A stretch of DNA of 64,000 nucleotides from Pseudomonadales bacterium (lineage in GTDB: Bacteria > Pseudomonadota > Gammaproteobacteria > Pseudomonadales > Halieaceae): the NCBI GenBank assembly GCA_024234855.1, contig JACKNN010000003.1:62001-126000 (forward strand), read 5' to 3'. This document shows, piece after piece, positions 7,724 to 17,192 of this stretch (positions are counted from its first letter, which is position 1; the number at the start of each line of letters is the position of its first letter). Both the position numbers and the translations under genes were made by a program. The notes beneath the pieces were generated by a model. It worked only from the letters and a program-made list of their open reading frames with translations, did not search any database and was not told the origin of the DNA.

Positions 7724-9194
7724 AACGATCCTTGTCAACCTGGGGCCGGCCGAAACGCGGGTGGCGCTGCTGGCGAATGGAGTTGTCCAGGATATTCATA
7801 TCGAGCGCGGCCCGCGCCCCGACATCGTCGGCAATATCTACAGTGGCAAAGTGACCAGGGTGATGCCCGGCATGCAGGCTGCTTTTGTCGATTTCGGTGG
7901 CGAGCGCACGGGGCTGCTGCATGTCTCGGAGCTGGTGGGCGGTGCCGGCCGGAGCCTGGGCAAGGGGGTGCAGCCTGAACCCACCATCGAATACCGGCTG
8001 CGCGCGGGCCAGAAGCTGGTGGTGCAGGTGACCCGGGATCCGCTGGCCGGCAAGGGCGCCAGACTGACGACACGGTTGTCCCTGGCCTCGCGTTTTCTCG
8101 CGTTCATGCCCTGGTCCACACAAACGGCGGTGTCCCGGGCCATCGAGGACACCGGTGAGCGGGCCCGCCTGTTATTGCTGCTGCGAGAGGCCCTGGCTGC
8201 CGAGGGATTGGCGGGAGAGGGTGCTTATATCCTGCGTACAGCGGCAGAGGGTATCACCCTTGCAGACTTGCGGGCGGACTTACGCTTTCTCCAGCGGCTT
8301 TGGGCCTCGGTGTGCAACCGCGGCCGCGACGCTACTGGCAGTGCCCTGTTGTACCGGGACCTGCCGCTGCATTTGCGCGTGGCGCGCGACCTGGCCAGGC
8401 CGACCCTGCAACGCATCCTGGTTGACGATTACACCGGTTTTCTCGCCCTGCGTGGGTTTTGCGAGGAATTCGTCCCGGAAATGACCGACAGGCTGGAGCA
8501 TCATCCGGGCCCGAGCCCGTTGTTCGATCTGTATGGCGTGGAGCAGGAGATACAGGCTGCTCTCGGGCGTCGGGTCGATCTGGCCTGTGGCGGCTATCTG
8601 GTCATCGACCAGACTGAAGCCATGACCACCGTTGACGTCAACACCGGCTCGTTCGTCGGGCGCCGCAATGTGGACGAAACCATTTACCAGACCAACCTGG
8701 AGGCGGCGGTGGTGCTGGCCCGGCAGCTGCGCCTGCGCAACCTGGGCGGCATCATCGTGATCGACTTTATCGATATGGCCGATCGGGAACATCGCCAGCA
8801 GGTGCAGCTTGCGCTGCAGCAGGTGCTGCAACAGGATCCCGTGCGCACCACATTCAACGGGATGTCTGGCCTCGGCCTTGTCGCACTGACCCGCAAACGC
8901 CAGGGTGAGAGCCTGCAGCATCTGCTGTGCGTCGAATGCCCGGTTTGCCAGGGGGGCGGGATCCTCAGATCAGCCCGCACGGTGAGTTACGACATTTTTC
9001 GCCAACTCCAGCGGACCGGCGCCGGGCGCGATACTCGGGAGCTGACTGTCCTGGCGGCACCGGCGGTAATAGAGCTGTTGCGGGGCGAGGCTGCGGGCAC
9101 CCTGGCTGAGCTGGCACTTGTCCTCGGCAGGGACATCCGCTTGCGGGCAGAACCGATGTACTCGCAGGAACACTTCGACATAGCGGTGATTTAG
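7716..9194 (+). CDS. rng: Ribonuclease G
   Basis: A 492-residue RNase E/G-family endoribonuclease that matures the 16S rRNA 5' end and cleaves AU-rich single-stranded RNA. An S1 domain (about 35-125, GNIYSGKVTRVMPGMQAAFVDFG) precedes the DNase I-like catalytic core, which carries TTVDVNTGSFVGRRN and IVIDFIDM. A Zn-link type cysteine pair (CVECPVCQGGG) lies near residue 408. The short length and absence of a long disordered tail fit RNase G rather than RNase E. It starts at GTG 7716, overlapping maf by 8 nt. Confidence 0.95.
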   Translation: MTETILVNLGPAETRVALLANGVVQDIHIERGPRPDIVGNIYSGKVTRVMPGMQAAFVDFGGERTGLLHVSELVGGAGRSLGKGVQPEPTIEYRLRAGQKLVVQVTRDPLAGKGARLTTRLSLASRFLAFMPWSTQTAVSRAIEDTGERARLLLLLREALAAEGLAGEGAYILRTAAEGITLADLRADLRFLQRLWASVCNRGRDATGSALLYRDLPLHLRVARDLARPTLQRILVDDYTGFLALRGFCEEFVPEMTDRLEHHPGPSPLFDLYGVEQEIQAALGRRVDLACGGYLVIDQTEAMTTVDVNTGSFVGRRNVDETIYQTNLEAAVVLARQLRLRNLGGIIVIDFIDMADREHRQQVQLALQQVLQQDPVRTTFNGMSGLGLVALTRKRQGESLQHLLCVECPVCQGGGILRSARTVSYDIFRQLQRTGAGRDTRELTVLAAPAVIELLRGEAAGTLAELALVLGRDIRLRAEPMYSQEHFDIAVI

Positions 9195-9202
9195 ATTTCA
9201 TA

Positions 9203-12200
9203 ATGGCTGCCCTGGCAGGCGGCTGGAATGAAGAGCCAAACCCATTGAAACAATCGATCTTTCACAGGCTCAGCAGCGTACTTTGGGGTGCCATCGTTAT
9301 CGCCGTAGTGCTGCTGGCCATCTATGTAAGCGTGGGGCGCATGCTCAGCTCGCTGACAGGCGCCTACCAGCAGGAAATCCTGCGGGAGTTGAACTACCGC
9401 GTTCCATTCCACGTCGACGCGGACCAGGTCAGCGCCGAGTGGCATTCGTTTACCCCGGTACTGGTGCTCGAAGGCCTGCAGCTGACCCTGCCGGGGGAGG
9501 CGGAGGATGCGATCGAGCTGTCCGAGGGCAGAATTGCCCTGGATGTGGCAGCCAGCCTGCTTACCCGTGCACCACAGCTGACGCAACTGCGACTCAGGGG
9601 CCTGAACCTGGCCGGTGAACTCGACGCGGCCGGGCGCCTGCATATCAGTGGCTTTGAAGGTGGTGACACCCGGTTGGGCGAGTGGCTGGCGGACTTCCTG
9701 GCGAATGTGGAGCGGGTGGAGGTTGGCGAGGCGCACCTGGACCTGGTGCTTGCCGATGGCGAGCGGCGCGATGTTGATCTCGATCTGGCCTTGTCACGCG
9801 AGGGCAGCCGTCGTCGGCTGGAGGGGACGCTTTCCGGATCCAGGGGGCTGGAAATCATGGCCCTTGCGGAGGGCGTCGGCAACCCGTTTGAACCCGGGTC
9901 TTTTACCGGTGAACTCTACCTGGATATCGCCGCCGACCAGGTGGGCGCGGTGACCGATCTGCTGGGCGACACGCTGGGGCAGGTGCAGATCGAGGGCCAC
10001 CTCGACATGGAACTCTGGTCAAGCTGGGATCGGGGTGAGCCGGGGGCGGTATTGCGCCTCGCCATGAACGATGTGCTGCTGCAGGCGGCAGACTCAGGCC
10101 GGCAGCTGCCGTTGGACCGGTTGGCCCTGGAAGCGCAGCTGCAGAGCCGACAGGGGGGCTGGCTGCTCACTCTCGCCGGCCTGGAGCTGGCCCGTGACGA
10201 AGTGTTGCTGGCGTTGCCGCGGCTACAGCTGGATCTTCGGGGTGAAACGGTTGAACTGCGGGTCCAGGACGTTGCGCTGGAACCCCTCGGCCAGCTGCTG
10301 GCCGGTACTGGTGCACTGCCCCCCTCGGGCGACGAACTGATCGGGCTGCTGCATCCCCGTGGCACACTGTCCAGGCTGCAGGTGAATGTCAGCGATATCA
10401 GCGCACCGATGGCCGGCTGGCAACTGGCGGCTAACTTTACCTCGGTGGCCGTGGATGCATGGCACGGCGCGCCCGCGCTGAGTGGGGCCAGTGGCTACAC
10501 CCAACTGGCGCCCGGTGGCGGCTCGGTAGTACTGGACAGTAAGCAGTTCAGCATGCATTTCCCGACTGTGTACGAACAACCCCTGGCTTATGACGACTTC
10601 CACGGTACCATCAACCTCGCCTGGGACGAGCAGGGCGTCACACTCTCCAGCGGACTGGTGCAGGCGCACGGCGACGAAGGGCCGGTGCGGGTATTGTTTG
10701 GCCTGGCAATCCCCCGGGTCGCCAGCGAGGTTGGCCTGGAAATGGATTTGCTGGTGGGCCTGCAGGACACGCCGGCCTACCAGCGTGAAAAGTATATTCC
10801 CTATATTCTCAGCGAACAGTTGCGGCCCTGGCTGGCAGCGAGCATAGAGGACGGCCTGATCGAACAAGGTGGCTTTCTCTGGCGGGGAAGCCTGACGCCT
10901 GACTCCCCGGGACGGCATACAGTGCAGTTGTTTTTCAATGTCAGGGATGCCGCGCTCGACTACCACCCGGAATGGCCGCCGCTGGACAGTCTCAATGCCA
11001 CCGTGCTGATCAATGATACCGATGTCAGTGTCTGGGCCGACACCGCGCGCCTGTTCGATACCCGGGTGAGTGAGCTGTCGGTGGAAGTATGGATGGACGA
11101 TGCGGCGCAGCTGTGGCTGGCGGTCGATGGCGACCTGGCGGGCCCGGCGGCCGACGGACTGGCCGTGATAAACAGTTCACCCCTGCGCCAAAGTGTCGGC
11201 GATGTCTTTGCCGAGTGGCGATTGACCGGGGAGATGGAAACCGATCTCGCCCTGCTGCTGAACCTCACGGACAGCTCGATCGGCCCGGATGTCGACCTTT
11301 CCGCCCACTTGCACGCCGTCGATCTGGACATACGCCCCGGCAATCTGCCGCTGCGTGGCATCAGCGGCATAATCGACTACGACACAGCGGTGGGCTTCAG
11401 CTCACGTGACCTTGTCGGCCAGCTGTGGGAGCAGCCGATGGAGGTTGCGGTGACGCAGCTGCCGGCACAGTCAGGGTCGGCCGTCGTTGGCTCCCCGGTG
11501 TCGGTGGCCGTTGCGGGCACTGTCGATATGCGCGACATCCACCAATGGCTGGGGCTGGATATGCTGGCCTTCGCCAGCGGGCAGGCAGGTGTAACCCTGG
11601 AGTTGCTCGCCGCCGCGGGCGTACCGCCGACTGTGACCATTGACAGCACACTGGCCGGCGTGAGCCTGGACTTGCCCACGCTCTGGGGTAAGCCCGCAGG
11701 GACTGAGCAGCCGCTGCACCTGACGCTGGCACCGGGCGAGGACCAATTATTGCTGGCACTGGATCTGGCGGGCGGGCTGACCGCCGAACTGGAACTGGTG
11801 GACGGCAAATTGCGCTCCGGCGTGCTGGCGCTGGGCAGTGAAGCGGCGCAACGGCAGACCGGGCGACTGCAGATTGGCGGGCACCTTGCGGCAGCCGATG
11901 CCAGCCAGTGGCAGCAATTCCTGGCGACGTATTTTGCCGGTGACAACAGCATGTCCGCGCCCGGCGAAGAACAGGAGGGACAATTGCAGATCGCGATCGA
12001 CAGCCTGCAGGTGGATGAACTGCTGGTCGGTGGGCACAATCTCGGGGCGGTGTCCCTGAGCGCGACAGATGACGGCGGCCACTGGCGGGTGAAGGCGAAC
12101 TCCGACTGGCTGCGCGGGGAGTTGTTATACTTTCCCGCGGGCCAGTCACAGCTGCATATCGGCTACCTGGACCTCGCCGGGCTCGACCGGCTGGAGCCGG

Positions 12201-13144
12201 CCGTCGGCGACGAGGCGGATGTGATCGAAGTGCCGCCGCTGCAGGTAACCATCGATGAGTTGCGCAAGTCGGATATGCTGCTGGGCAACCTGGCATTTGC
12301 GCTGCAAAGTGAAGGCCCCGACCTCACAGCCAGTGAAATCAGCGGCCGCATCGCCGGCCTGCAGCTGCGCCCCGACAATCCCGGCGAGTTGCACTGGCAC
12401 CAGGGGCCCGACAGCCTCACCACGCTGATGGCCAGTCTCTATTTCGAGGATCTGGGGCAGACCCTGGAGCAGTTGGGCTACCAGAAGGCGATAGTGACGG
12501 AGAACGGCTCGTTCGAGCTGGCGCTGGCATGGCCCGGCGGTCCCCAGGACTTTGCCCTGCAGGTGGCGCAGGGCTCACTCCTGGTTGACATCGGCGAGGG
12601 GCATTTCCCGGAAGTGTCGGTGGCGGCCGCGGGCACCCTGCGCGTCGTGAGTATTCTCAACCTCGCCGAGATCGTGCAGCGGCTCAGCCTGTCGCAGATG
12701 TTCGAGTCGGGGATTCCCTTCAACAAGGTGGATGGCGAGGTGCGGCTCCACGCCGGCACCATCGAGGTCGCGAGTATGGATGTGGAGGGCAGCGCCAGCA
12801 GCTTCCAGTTCAGCGGGGTCTCCACCGTGGCGTCCCGTGCGTTGGACGGCGAGCTGGTAGTGACATTGCCGGTGGCGAACAACCTGCCCTGGGTGGCGGC
12901 CCTCACTGCCGGTTTGCCGGTGGCGGCCGGGGTGTTTCTGCTGAGCAAGGTGTTTGAAAATCAGTTCAACCGGCTTACCAGTCTGGTCTATACCGCCAGC
13001 GGTACCTGGGATGACCCCGAGGTGACTTTCGACCGGGTGTTTGACGATACTGCCGCGCCCGGCGCCGGTGCCGCGCCGGCAGCCGCTACTCCCGCGCCGC
13101 CAGTGCCCCGCGTGCCGGCGACCGGTCAGCCCGGGTCGCCGTAG
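9203..13144 (+). CDS. yhdP: YhdP family AsmA-like envelope protein
   Basis: A very long protein (1313 residues) with one N-terminal membrane helix (about residues 28-50) and a huge periplasmic part of repeated beta-strand stretches. It ends with the AsmA-like C-terminal region (EVASMDVEGSASSFQFSG ... PWVAALTAGLPVAAG). This is the YhdP/TIGR02099 type: bridge-like proteins that, with TamB and YdbH, move phospholipids to the outer membrane. The ATG at 9203 has no clear ribosome site. TTG 9245 has GAAGAG about 9 nt upstream and would start at LKQSIFHRL, closer to homologues, so it is a serious alternative. The proline/alanine-rich tail overlaps darP tail to tail by 19 bp. Confidence 0.9.
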   Translation: MAALAGGWNEEPNPLKQSIFHRLSSVLWGAIVIAVVLLAIYVSVGRMLSSLTGAYQQEILRELNYRVPFHVDADQVSAEWHSFTPVLVLEGLQLTLPGEAEDAIELSEGRIALDVAASLLTRAPQLTQLRLRGLNLAGELDAAGRLHISGFEGGDTRLGEWLADFLANVERVEVGEAHLDLVLADGERRDVDLDLALSREGSRRRLEGTLSGSRGLEIMALAEGVGNPFEPGSFTGELYLDIAADQVGAVTDLLGDTLGQVQIEGHLDMELWSSWDRGEPGAVLRLAMNDVLLQAADSGRQLPLDRLALEAQLQSRQGGWLLTLAGLELARDEVLLALPRLQLDLRGETVELRVQDVALEPLGQLLAGTGALPPSGDELIGLLHPRGTLSRLQVNVSDISAPMAGWQLAANFTSVAVDAWHGAPALSGASGYTQLAPGGGSVVLDSKQFSMHFPTVYEQPLAYDDFHGTINLAWDEQGVTLSSGLVQAHGDEGPVRVLFGLAIPRVASEVGLEMDLLVGLQDTPAYQREKYIPYILSEQLRPWLAASIEDGLIEQGGFLWRGSLTPDSPGRHTVQLFFNVRDAALDYHPEWPPLDSLNATVLINDTDVSVWADTARLFDTRVSELSVEVWMDDAAQLWLAVDGDLAGPAADGLAVINSSPLRQSVGDVFAEWRLTGEMETDLALLLNLTDSSIGPDVDLSAHLHAVDLDIRPGNLPLRGISGIIDYDTAVGFSSRDLVGQLWEQPMEVAVTQLPAQSGSAVVGSPVSVAVAGTVDMRDIHQWLGLDMLAFASGQAGVTLELLAAAGVPPTVTIDSTLAGVSLDLPTLWGKPAGTEQPLHLTLAPGEDQLLLALDLAGGLTAELELVDGKLRSGVLALGSEAAQRQTGRLQIGGHLAAADASQWQQFLATYFAGDNSMSAPGEEQEGQLQIAIDSLQVDELLVGGHNLGAVSLSATDDGGHWRVKANSDWLRGELLYFPAGQSQLHIGYLDLAGLDRLEPAVGDEADVIEVPPLQVTIDELRKSDMLLGNLAFALQSEGPDLTASEISGRIAGLQLRPDNPGELHWHQGPDSLTTLMASLYFEDLGQTLEQLGYQKAIVTENGSFELALAWPGGPQDFALQVAQGSLLVDIGEGHFPEVSVAAAGTLRVVSILNLAEIVQRLSLSQMFESGIPFNKVDGEVRLHAGTIEVASMDVEGSASSFQFSGVSTVASRALDGELVVTLPVANNLPWVAALTAGLPVAAGVFLLSKVFENQFNRLTSLVYTASGTWDDPEVTFDRVFDDTAAPGAGAAPAAATPAPPVPRVPATGQPGSP

Positions 13145-13662
13145 TTTTCCTGCAGTTCCCTGAGGTAACGAAATAATTTTCGGCTGGCTGTCGGCGCCTT
13201 GCCGCGCGCGCTGTCGCGCTGGTGTTGCCCGATGAGTTGACGCAGTTGCTGCCGGTCTGCCTCGGGCCAGCGCGAGGCAACCAGCTCGGTGCCACCCATG
13301 CCCAGTGCCAGCACGTCGTCGCGCAGCTGTTCAAGCCGGTGAAAAGCATCCGCCTCTCCCTGTCGCTGGCGATCCATGGCCTTGAGTGCATTCTCGATCG
13401 GCTCGGCGTCGATATCGCGCATCAACTTGCCAATCAGTTGCAGATGACGGCGGCGCGCGCCGTGACTGCGCATGGCCCTGGCCTGACGAATGACTCCCAG
13501 CAGGCGCTCGTCCTCCACCGGGACCTTCGCCAACTGCTTTTCGCTGAGTCCCACCAGTGTTTCGCCCAACTGCTGCAGGGCCAGCATGCGGCGTTTCAGG
13601 GCGCTCTTGCTGGGACCGTCCCACTCCACCGCTGCCAGCGATTCGTCTTCGATATCAGGCAT
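13126..13662 (-). CDS. darP: Ribosome-associated protein DarP (YjgA, DUF615)
   Basis: A 178-residue, highly charged helical protein of the DUF615/YjgA family, a late 50S-subunit assembly factor. Typical features are PSKSALKRRMLALQQLGETLV near the N-terminus and the C-terminal KLFRYLRELQENY. The ATG at 13662 is chosen over the in-frame ATG at 13695 because homologues begin around the PDIEDES...KS(A/Q)xKR region and the longer form would run deeper into mgtE. It overlaps mgtE by 8 nt, suggesting cotranscription. Confidence 0.9.
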   Translation of the reverse strand: MPDIEDESLAAVEWDGPSKSALKRRMLALQQLGETLVGLSEKQLAKVPVEDERLLGVIRQARAMRSHGARRRHLQLIGKLMRDIDAEPIENALKAMDRQRQGEADAFHRLEQLRDDVLALGMGGTELVASRWPEADRQQLRQLIGQHQRDSARGKAPTASRKLFRYLRELQENYGDPG

Positions 13663-15007
13663 AAAACAGTGTCGCCAGGCCGAGGAAGGACACAAAGCCT
13701 ACGACGTCGGTGACCGTTGTGAGCACCACACTGCCGGCCAGGGCCGGGTCGATATCCAGGCGAATCATGATAAGTGGCAGCACCGCGCCGATAAAGGCGG
13801 CGGTGATCAGGTTGATGACCATCGCGGCTGCAATGATCAGGCCGATGTTCCAGTCATCGAACCACAGTGACGAGGCCACGGCGACCACCAGGGCCCAGAG
13901 GGCGCCGTTGAGTATTCCGATCATCACCTCGCGATTGATAAGCCACATCTGGTTGTTGCGGCCAACGTGTCCCAGCGCGATGCCGCGCACCAGTACAGTG
14001 AGGGTCTGGGTGCCGGCTATGCCGCCCATGGATGCGACGATGGGCATGAGCACCGCCAGCGCGACCACCTTCTCGATCGTATCCTGGAACAGGTTGATGA
14101 CCCCCGAGGCGATGAAGGCGGTGAGCAGGTTGATGCCCAGCCAGACGGCGCGGCGTGGGGCAGAGCGAAATACCGGGGCAAAGGTGTCCTCGTCCTCGTC
14201 CAGACCGGCCATGGACATGAAGGAGTGGTCGGCGTCCTCGCGGATGACATCCACCACGTCATCGATGGTGATCCTGCCCAGCAGTCGACCCTCCCTGTCC
14301 ACCACCGGCGCAGATACCCAGTCCTTGCGCTCAAACAGCCTGGCGACTTCGGAGTCCGGCATATCCACCGGGATGGGTTCGACATCCGTTGCCATCATTT
14401 CGCGCACTGAGGCCGAGGGATCGGATACCAGCAGGGTGCGCAGCGGCAACAGGCCGATAAACTGGTCGGCGCGGTTCACCACGATCAGGTTATCGGTCAT
14501 TTCCGGAATTTCTTCGTGGCGTCGCAGGTAGCGCAACACGACATCCAGGGTGAGCGGCGCGCGGATGGTGATGGTATCCGTGTTCATCAGGCCGCCCGCG
14601 GTGTCCTCCGGGTAGAGCATCACCCGCTCCAGGCGCGTCCTGTCCTGGTGGTCCATGGAGGTGAGGACTTCTCTGGTAATGCGGTCGGGCAGCTGCTGGA
14701 GAATATCGGCGACGTCGTCGTCCTCCAGGCCTTCCATCAGTGAGGCGACCTGGGCGGCCTCCATGTCGCTGAGAAAATGAATGCGCAGCTCATCGCTCAG
14801 CTGGTTGAGCACCTCGCCTTCGTTTTCCAGCTCTATCATTTTCCACAGGATGTGGCGGAATTTGGGCGGGGAGGATTCCAGCAGGTGGGCGGCGTCGGCA
14901 GGGGGCAGGCCGTTCAGCATGCGGCGAACATCCACAAAGGTGCCGCTGTCCAGTGCAGCGGTCAGCTTGTCGATGGTCTTCTGGGATGTCGCTTCTGCCT
15001 GGCTCAC
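13655..15007 (-). CDS. mgtE: Magnesium transporter MgtE
   Basis: About 450 residues in the MgtE order: an N domain of superhelical repeats (LEDDDVADILQQLP), two CBS domains with acidic magnesium-sensing residues, a plug helix, then five membrane helices. The pore-helix region includes PIVASMGGIAGTQTLTV and a conserved Asp in the last helices (LTTVTDVVGF). MgtE admits Mg2+ and closes when cytosolic Mg2+ is high. I chose GTG 15007 (GGGAAAA upstream); TTG 15058 directly follows an in-frame stop and would give 467 residues but has no ribosome site. No Mg-sensing riboswitch is evident. It sits between ptsO and darP in one transcription direction. Confidence 0.93.
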   Translation of the reverse strand: MSQAEATSQKTIDKLTAALDSGTFVDVRRMLNGLPPADAAHLLESSPPKFRHILWKMIELENEGEVLNQLSDELRIHFLSDMEAAQVASLMEGLEDDDVADILQQLPDRITREVLTSMDHQDRTRLERVMLYPEDTAGGLMNTDTITIRAPLTLDVVLRYLRRHEEIPEMTDNLIVVNRADQFIGLLPLRTLLVSDPSASVREMMATDVEPIPVDMPDSEVARLFERKDWVSAPVVDREGRLLGRITIDDVVDVIREDADHSFMSMAGLDEDEDTFAPVFRSAPRRAVWLGINLLTAFIASGVINLFQDTIEKVVALAVLMPIVASMGGIAGTQTLTVLVRGIALGHVGRNNQMWLINREVMIGILNGALWALVVAVASSLWFDDWNIGLIIAAAMVINLITAAFIGAVLPLIMIRLDIDPALAGSVVLTTVTDVVGFVSFLGLATLFYA

Positions 15008-15110
15008 CGCTTTTTCCCGAAAATTTTCCGCCTCGGGCGAGCGCCCGTTGGGGTGCAATTATCAGGGAAAGCCGGTGGCACAACAACGTGATTAGTTACA
15101 GATTGCCGCG

Positions 15111-15410
15111 CTACTCGGGTTCGTCAAAACGATTTTCTATAAGGATTTTCAGGGCCTCCAGAGCGGCATCTTCATCCCGGCCCTCAATCTGCAGGTCGAG
15201 CACCGTACCCTTGCCCGCGGCCAGCATCATCACCGACATGATGCTCTTGCCATCCACCAGCTTGCCGTCCCGGCCCGCTTTTATCGTGCTCGCAAAGGCG
15301 GCGGCGCAGCTGACGAACTTGGCGGCGGCGCGGGCGTGCAGCCCGAGCTTGTTGATGATGGTGACCTGGGAAGTTATCACGGGTTTATTGCAGTTCCCTG
15401 TGTCTGACAT
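15111..15410 (-). CDS. ptsO: Nitrogen-PTS phosphocarrier NPr (HPr family)
   Basis: A 99-residue HPr-fold phosphocarrier. The phosphorylatable His25 lies in NKLGLHARAAAKFV, and Ser56 in GKSIMSVMML is equivalent to the HPr regulatory serine region. Its place beside rapZ, ptsN, hpf and rpoN identifies it as NPr of the nitrogen PTS rather than sugar-PTS HPr. Phosphate would come from PtsP (not in this window) and pass to PtsN. It overlaps the rapZ 3' end by 26 nt. Confidence 0.94.
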   Translation of the reverse strand: MSDTGNCNKPVITSQVTIINKLGLHARAAAKFVSCAAAFASTIKAGRDGKLVDGKSIMSVMMLAAGKGTVLDLQIEGRDEDAALEALKILIENRFDEPE

Positions 15411-16239
15411 GGATATTCGGAAAACGGGCCCGGTAATAATGGAACAGGCGATCAGCCAAATATACTGAACGATGTTGGCCGCCGGTACAACCCAGGGCGA
15501 CAGTCATATAGCTGCGATTGCTGTCCTTGTAGCGCGGCAGCCAGGTATCCAGGAACGCGCGGATATCCCGGTACAGTTCACCGGCCAGGGGTTGGGATTC
15601 AAGGAACTCCTGTACCTCTGCATCGAGGCCGCTCTTGATCCGCAGCTCCCTGACCCAGTGAGGATTGGGCAACATGCGCACATCGAACACCAGATCGGCG
15701 TCAGCGGGCACGCCACGCTTGAAACCGAACGACTGGAACAGTAAAGACATGGTGCCGGTGCTGTTTTTGAGGAGTCTTTGCTTGATCGCATCGCGCAGCT
15801 CGTAGATCGTCATCTGGGTGGTGTCCAGCACGAGCGAGGCGTCGCTGGAAATCGGGCCCAGCAGCAGGCGCTCCTTGTCGATGGCCTCCGCCAACGGCGT
15901 GGACTCACTGCTGAGCGGGTGCCGGCGCCGGGTTTCGCTGAAGCGCTTGATGAGGGCGGAATCCTGGGCGTCGAGAAACAGGATTTCCCGATGCACTGAA
16001 TCCGGCAGCGCGTCGACGATATCGGCGAAATTTTCCAGGTCTTTCCAGGCGTTGCGGGCGTCGATGCACACCGCGGTGCCGCGAAAATTACTGAACTCCT
16101 CGCGGCTCGTCTCCTCCACCAGTGCCGGTAACAGGGAGACCGGCAGGTTGTCGATGCAGTAGTAGCCCTCGTCCTCGAGCTGGTGCAGGGCGGTACTCTT
16201 GCCAGACCCGGAGCGACCGCTGATGATCACCAGTTGCAT
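15385..16239 (-). CDS. rapZ: RNase adapter protein RapZ
   Basis: A 284-residue RapZ/YvcJ-family P-loop protein. The Walker A is GRSGSGKST at residues 8-16. The C-terminal domain carries the conserved TVALGCTGGQHRSVYLADRL, which in enterobacteria binds glucosamine-6-phosphate and presents GlmZ sRNA to RNase E. In non-enteric gammaproteobacteria that exact circuit may not exist, so the role here is inferred. Neighbours are ptsN upstream and ptsO downstream, the classical arrangement. Confidence 0.95.
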   Translation of the reverse strand: MQLVIISGRSGSGKSTALHQLEDEGYYCIDNLPVSLLPALVEETSREEFSNFRGTAVCIDARNAWKDLENFADIVDALPDSVHREILFLDAQDSALIKRFSETRRRHPLSSESTPLAEAIDKERLLLGPISSDASLVLDTTQMTIYELRDAIKQRLLKNSTGTMSLLFQSFGFKRGVPADADLVFDVRMLPNPHWVRELRIKSGLDAEVQEFLESQPLAGELYRDIRAFLDTWLPRYKDSNRSYMTVALGCTGGQHRSVYLADRLFHYYRARFPNIHVRHRELQ

Positions 16240-16299
16240 GGACTACCGCCTGCTCCTGTCAAGCCGCTTCATGTGCGCCTGCAGGGCGTTGCCGTGGGC

Positions 16300-16758
16300 T
16301 CACGTATCCGGCCCGAGCGCGATTTCATACAGCGAGCGACTGTCCTTTGCGTTGCGCAGCCGCTGGCAGAAACCGGACTGGCTGAACAGTCGCGCGACAT
16401 TGGCGAGAATGTCCAGGTGCTGCTGATGGGCCTCTCCCGGAACGAGCAATGCAAACAACAGGTCAACCGGCTGATCGTCCGGTGCATCGAAGTCGATCGG
16501 CTGCTCCAGGGTAATCAGGGTGCCCAGAGGCTGCGGACAGGCGTCGAGGCGGCAGTGCGGGATGGCGATCCCCTGGCCCAGGCCGGTACTGCCCAGCTTT
16601 TCCCTGGCAATCAGTTGTGAGAAAACCTCCTCGTAGACCAGCGATGGCTGGTCCTCGCTGATGATGCGGGCGATAGTTTCAAACAGTCTTTTTTTGCTGA
16701 CGCCCGGGGCATGGCAGACAGTGCGCTCCGGGCTCAGGATATCGGTGAGGAAGTTCAT
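16300..16758 (-). CDS. ptsN: Nitrogen regulatory PTS protein EIIA(Ntr)
   Basis: A 152-residue EIIA domain of the mannitol/fructose type. The phosphorylated His68 lies in GIAIPHCRL, and FALLVPGEAHQQHLDILANVARLF follows as in the family. It accepts phosphate from NPr and regulates potassium uptake and stress responses by protein contact. The ATG at 16758 matches the usual start; an in-frame upstream ATG (16887) would overlap hpf. The ribosome site is weak, and the gene follows hpf by 13 nt, so coupling is likely. Confidence 0.95.
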   Translation of the reverse strand: MNFLTDILSPERTVCHAPGVSKKRLFETIARIISEDQPSLVYEEVFSQLIAREKLGSTGLGQGIAIPHCRLDACPQPLGTLITLEQPIDFDAPDDQPVDLLFALLVPGEAHQQHLDILANVARLFSQSGFCQRLRNAKDSRSLYEIALGPDT

Positions 16759-16771
16759 AGCTGGCGAGAGG

Positions 16772-17059
16772 TTAACGGCCTCTGGATTTTTCCTTGTGTT
16801 TGATGAGTTGCCGGTCGAGTTTGTCGGCCAGGGCGTCGATGGCGGCGTACATGTCCTCGGATTCAGATGCCGCGAATATATCGGCACCGGAAATGTGGAT
16901 GGTGGCCTCTGCTTTTTGCACCATTTTTTCTACGATCAGGGTGACCTGGGTATTGGTGATCTGGTCGAAATGCCGCTGCAGGCGCTCAAATTTGTTTGCG
17001 ACATAGTCCCTTAAGGGGTCTGTAACCTCCACGTGGTGACCGCTGACGTTTAGTTGCAT
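16772..17059 (-). CDS. hpf: Ribosome hibernation promoting factor (short HPF)
   Basis: A 95-residue protein of the HPF/YfiA family. It binds the 30S decoding centre and promotes 100S dimers in stationary phase. The pattern MQLNVSGHHVEVTDPLRDYV ... HISGADIFAASESEDMYAAIDALADKLDRQL is that of short HPF, with no long-HPF dimerisation domain. GAAGGAG lies upstream of ATG 17059. As elsewhere, it follows rpoN and precedes ptsN. Confidence 0.95.
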   Translation of the reverse strand: MQLNVSGHHVEVTDPLRDYVANKFERLQRHFDQITNTQVTLIVEKMVQKAEATIHISGADIFAASESEDMYAAIDALADKLDRQLIKHKEKSRGR

Positions 17060-17192
17060 ATACAGCTCCTTCTCTACGTTACGCCGGGTAGCCCGGCACT
17101 GGCAATTGCCCGATTTGTTGCGTCCTTTGGGGAATATTAGACCACCGGCGCAAGGGAAACGATATTTTTCACCTGCATCCGGGGTGCGCCAC

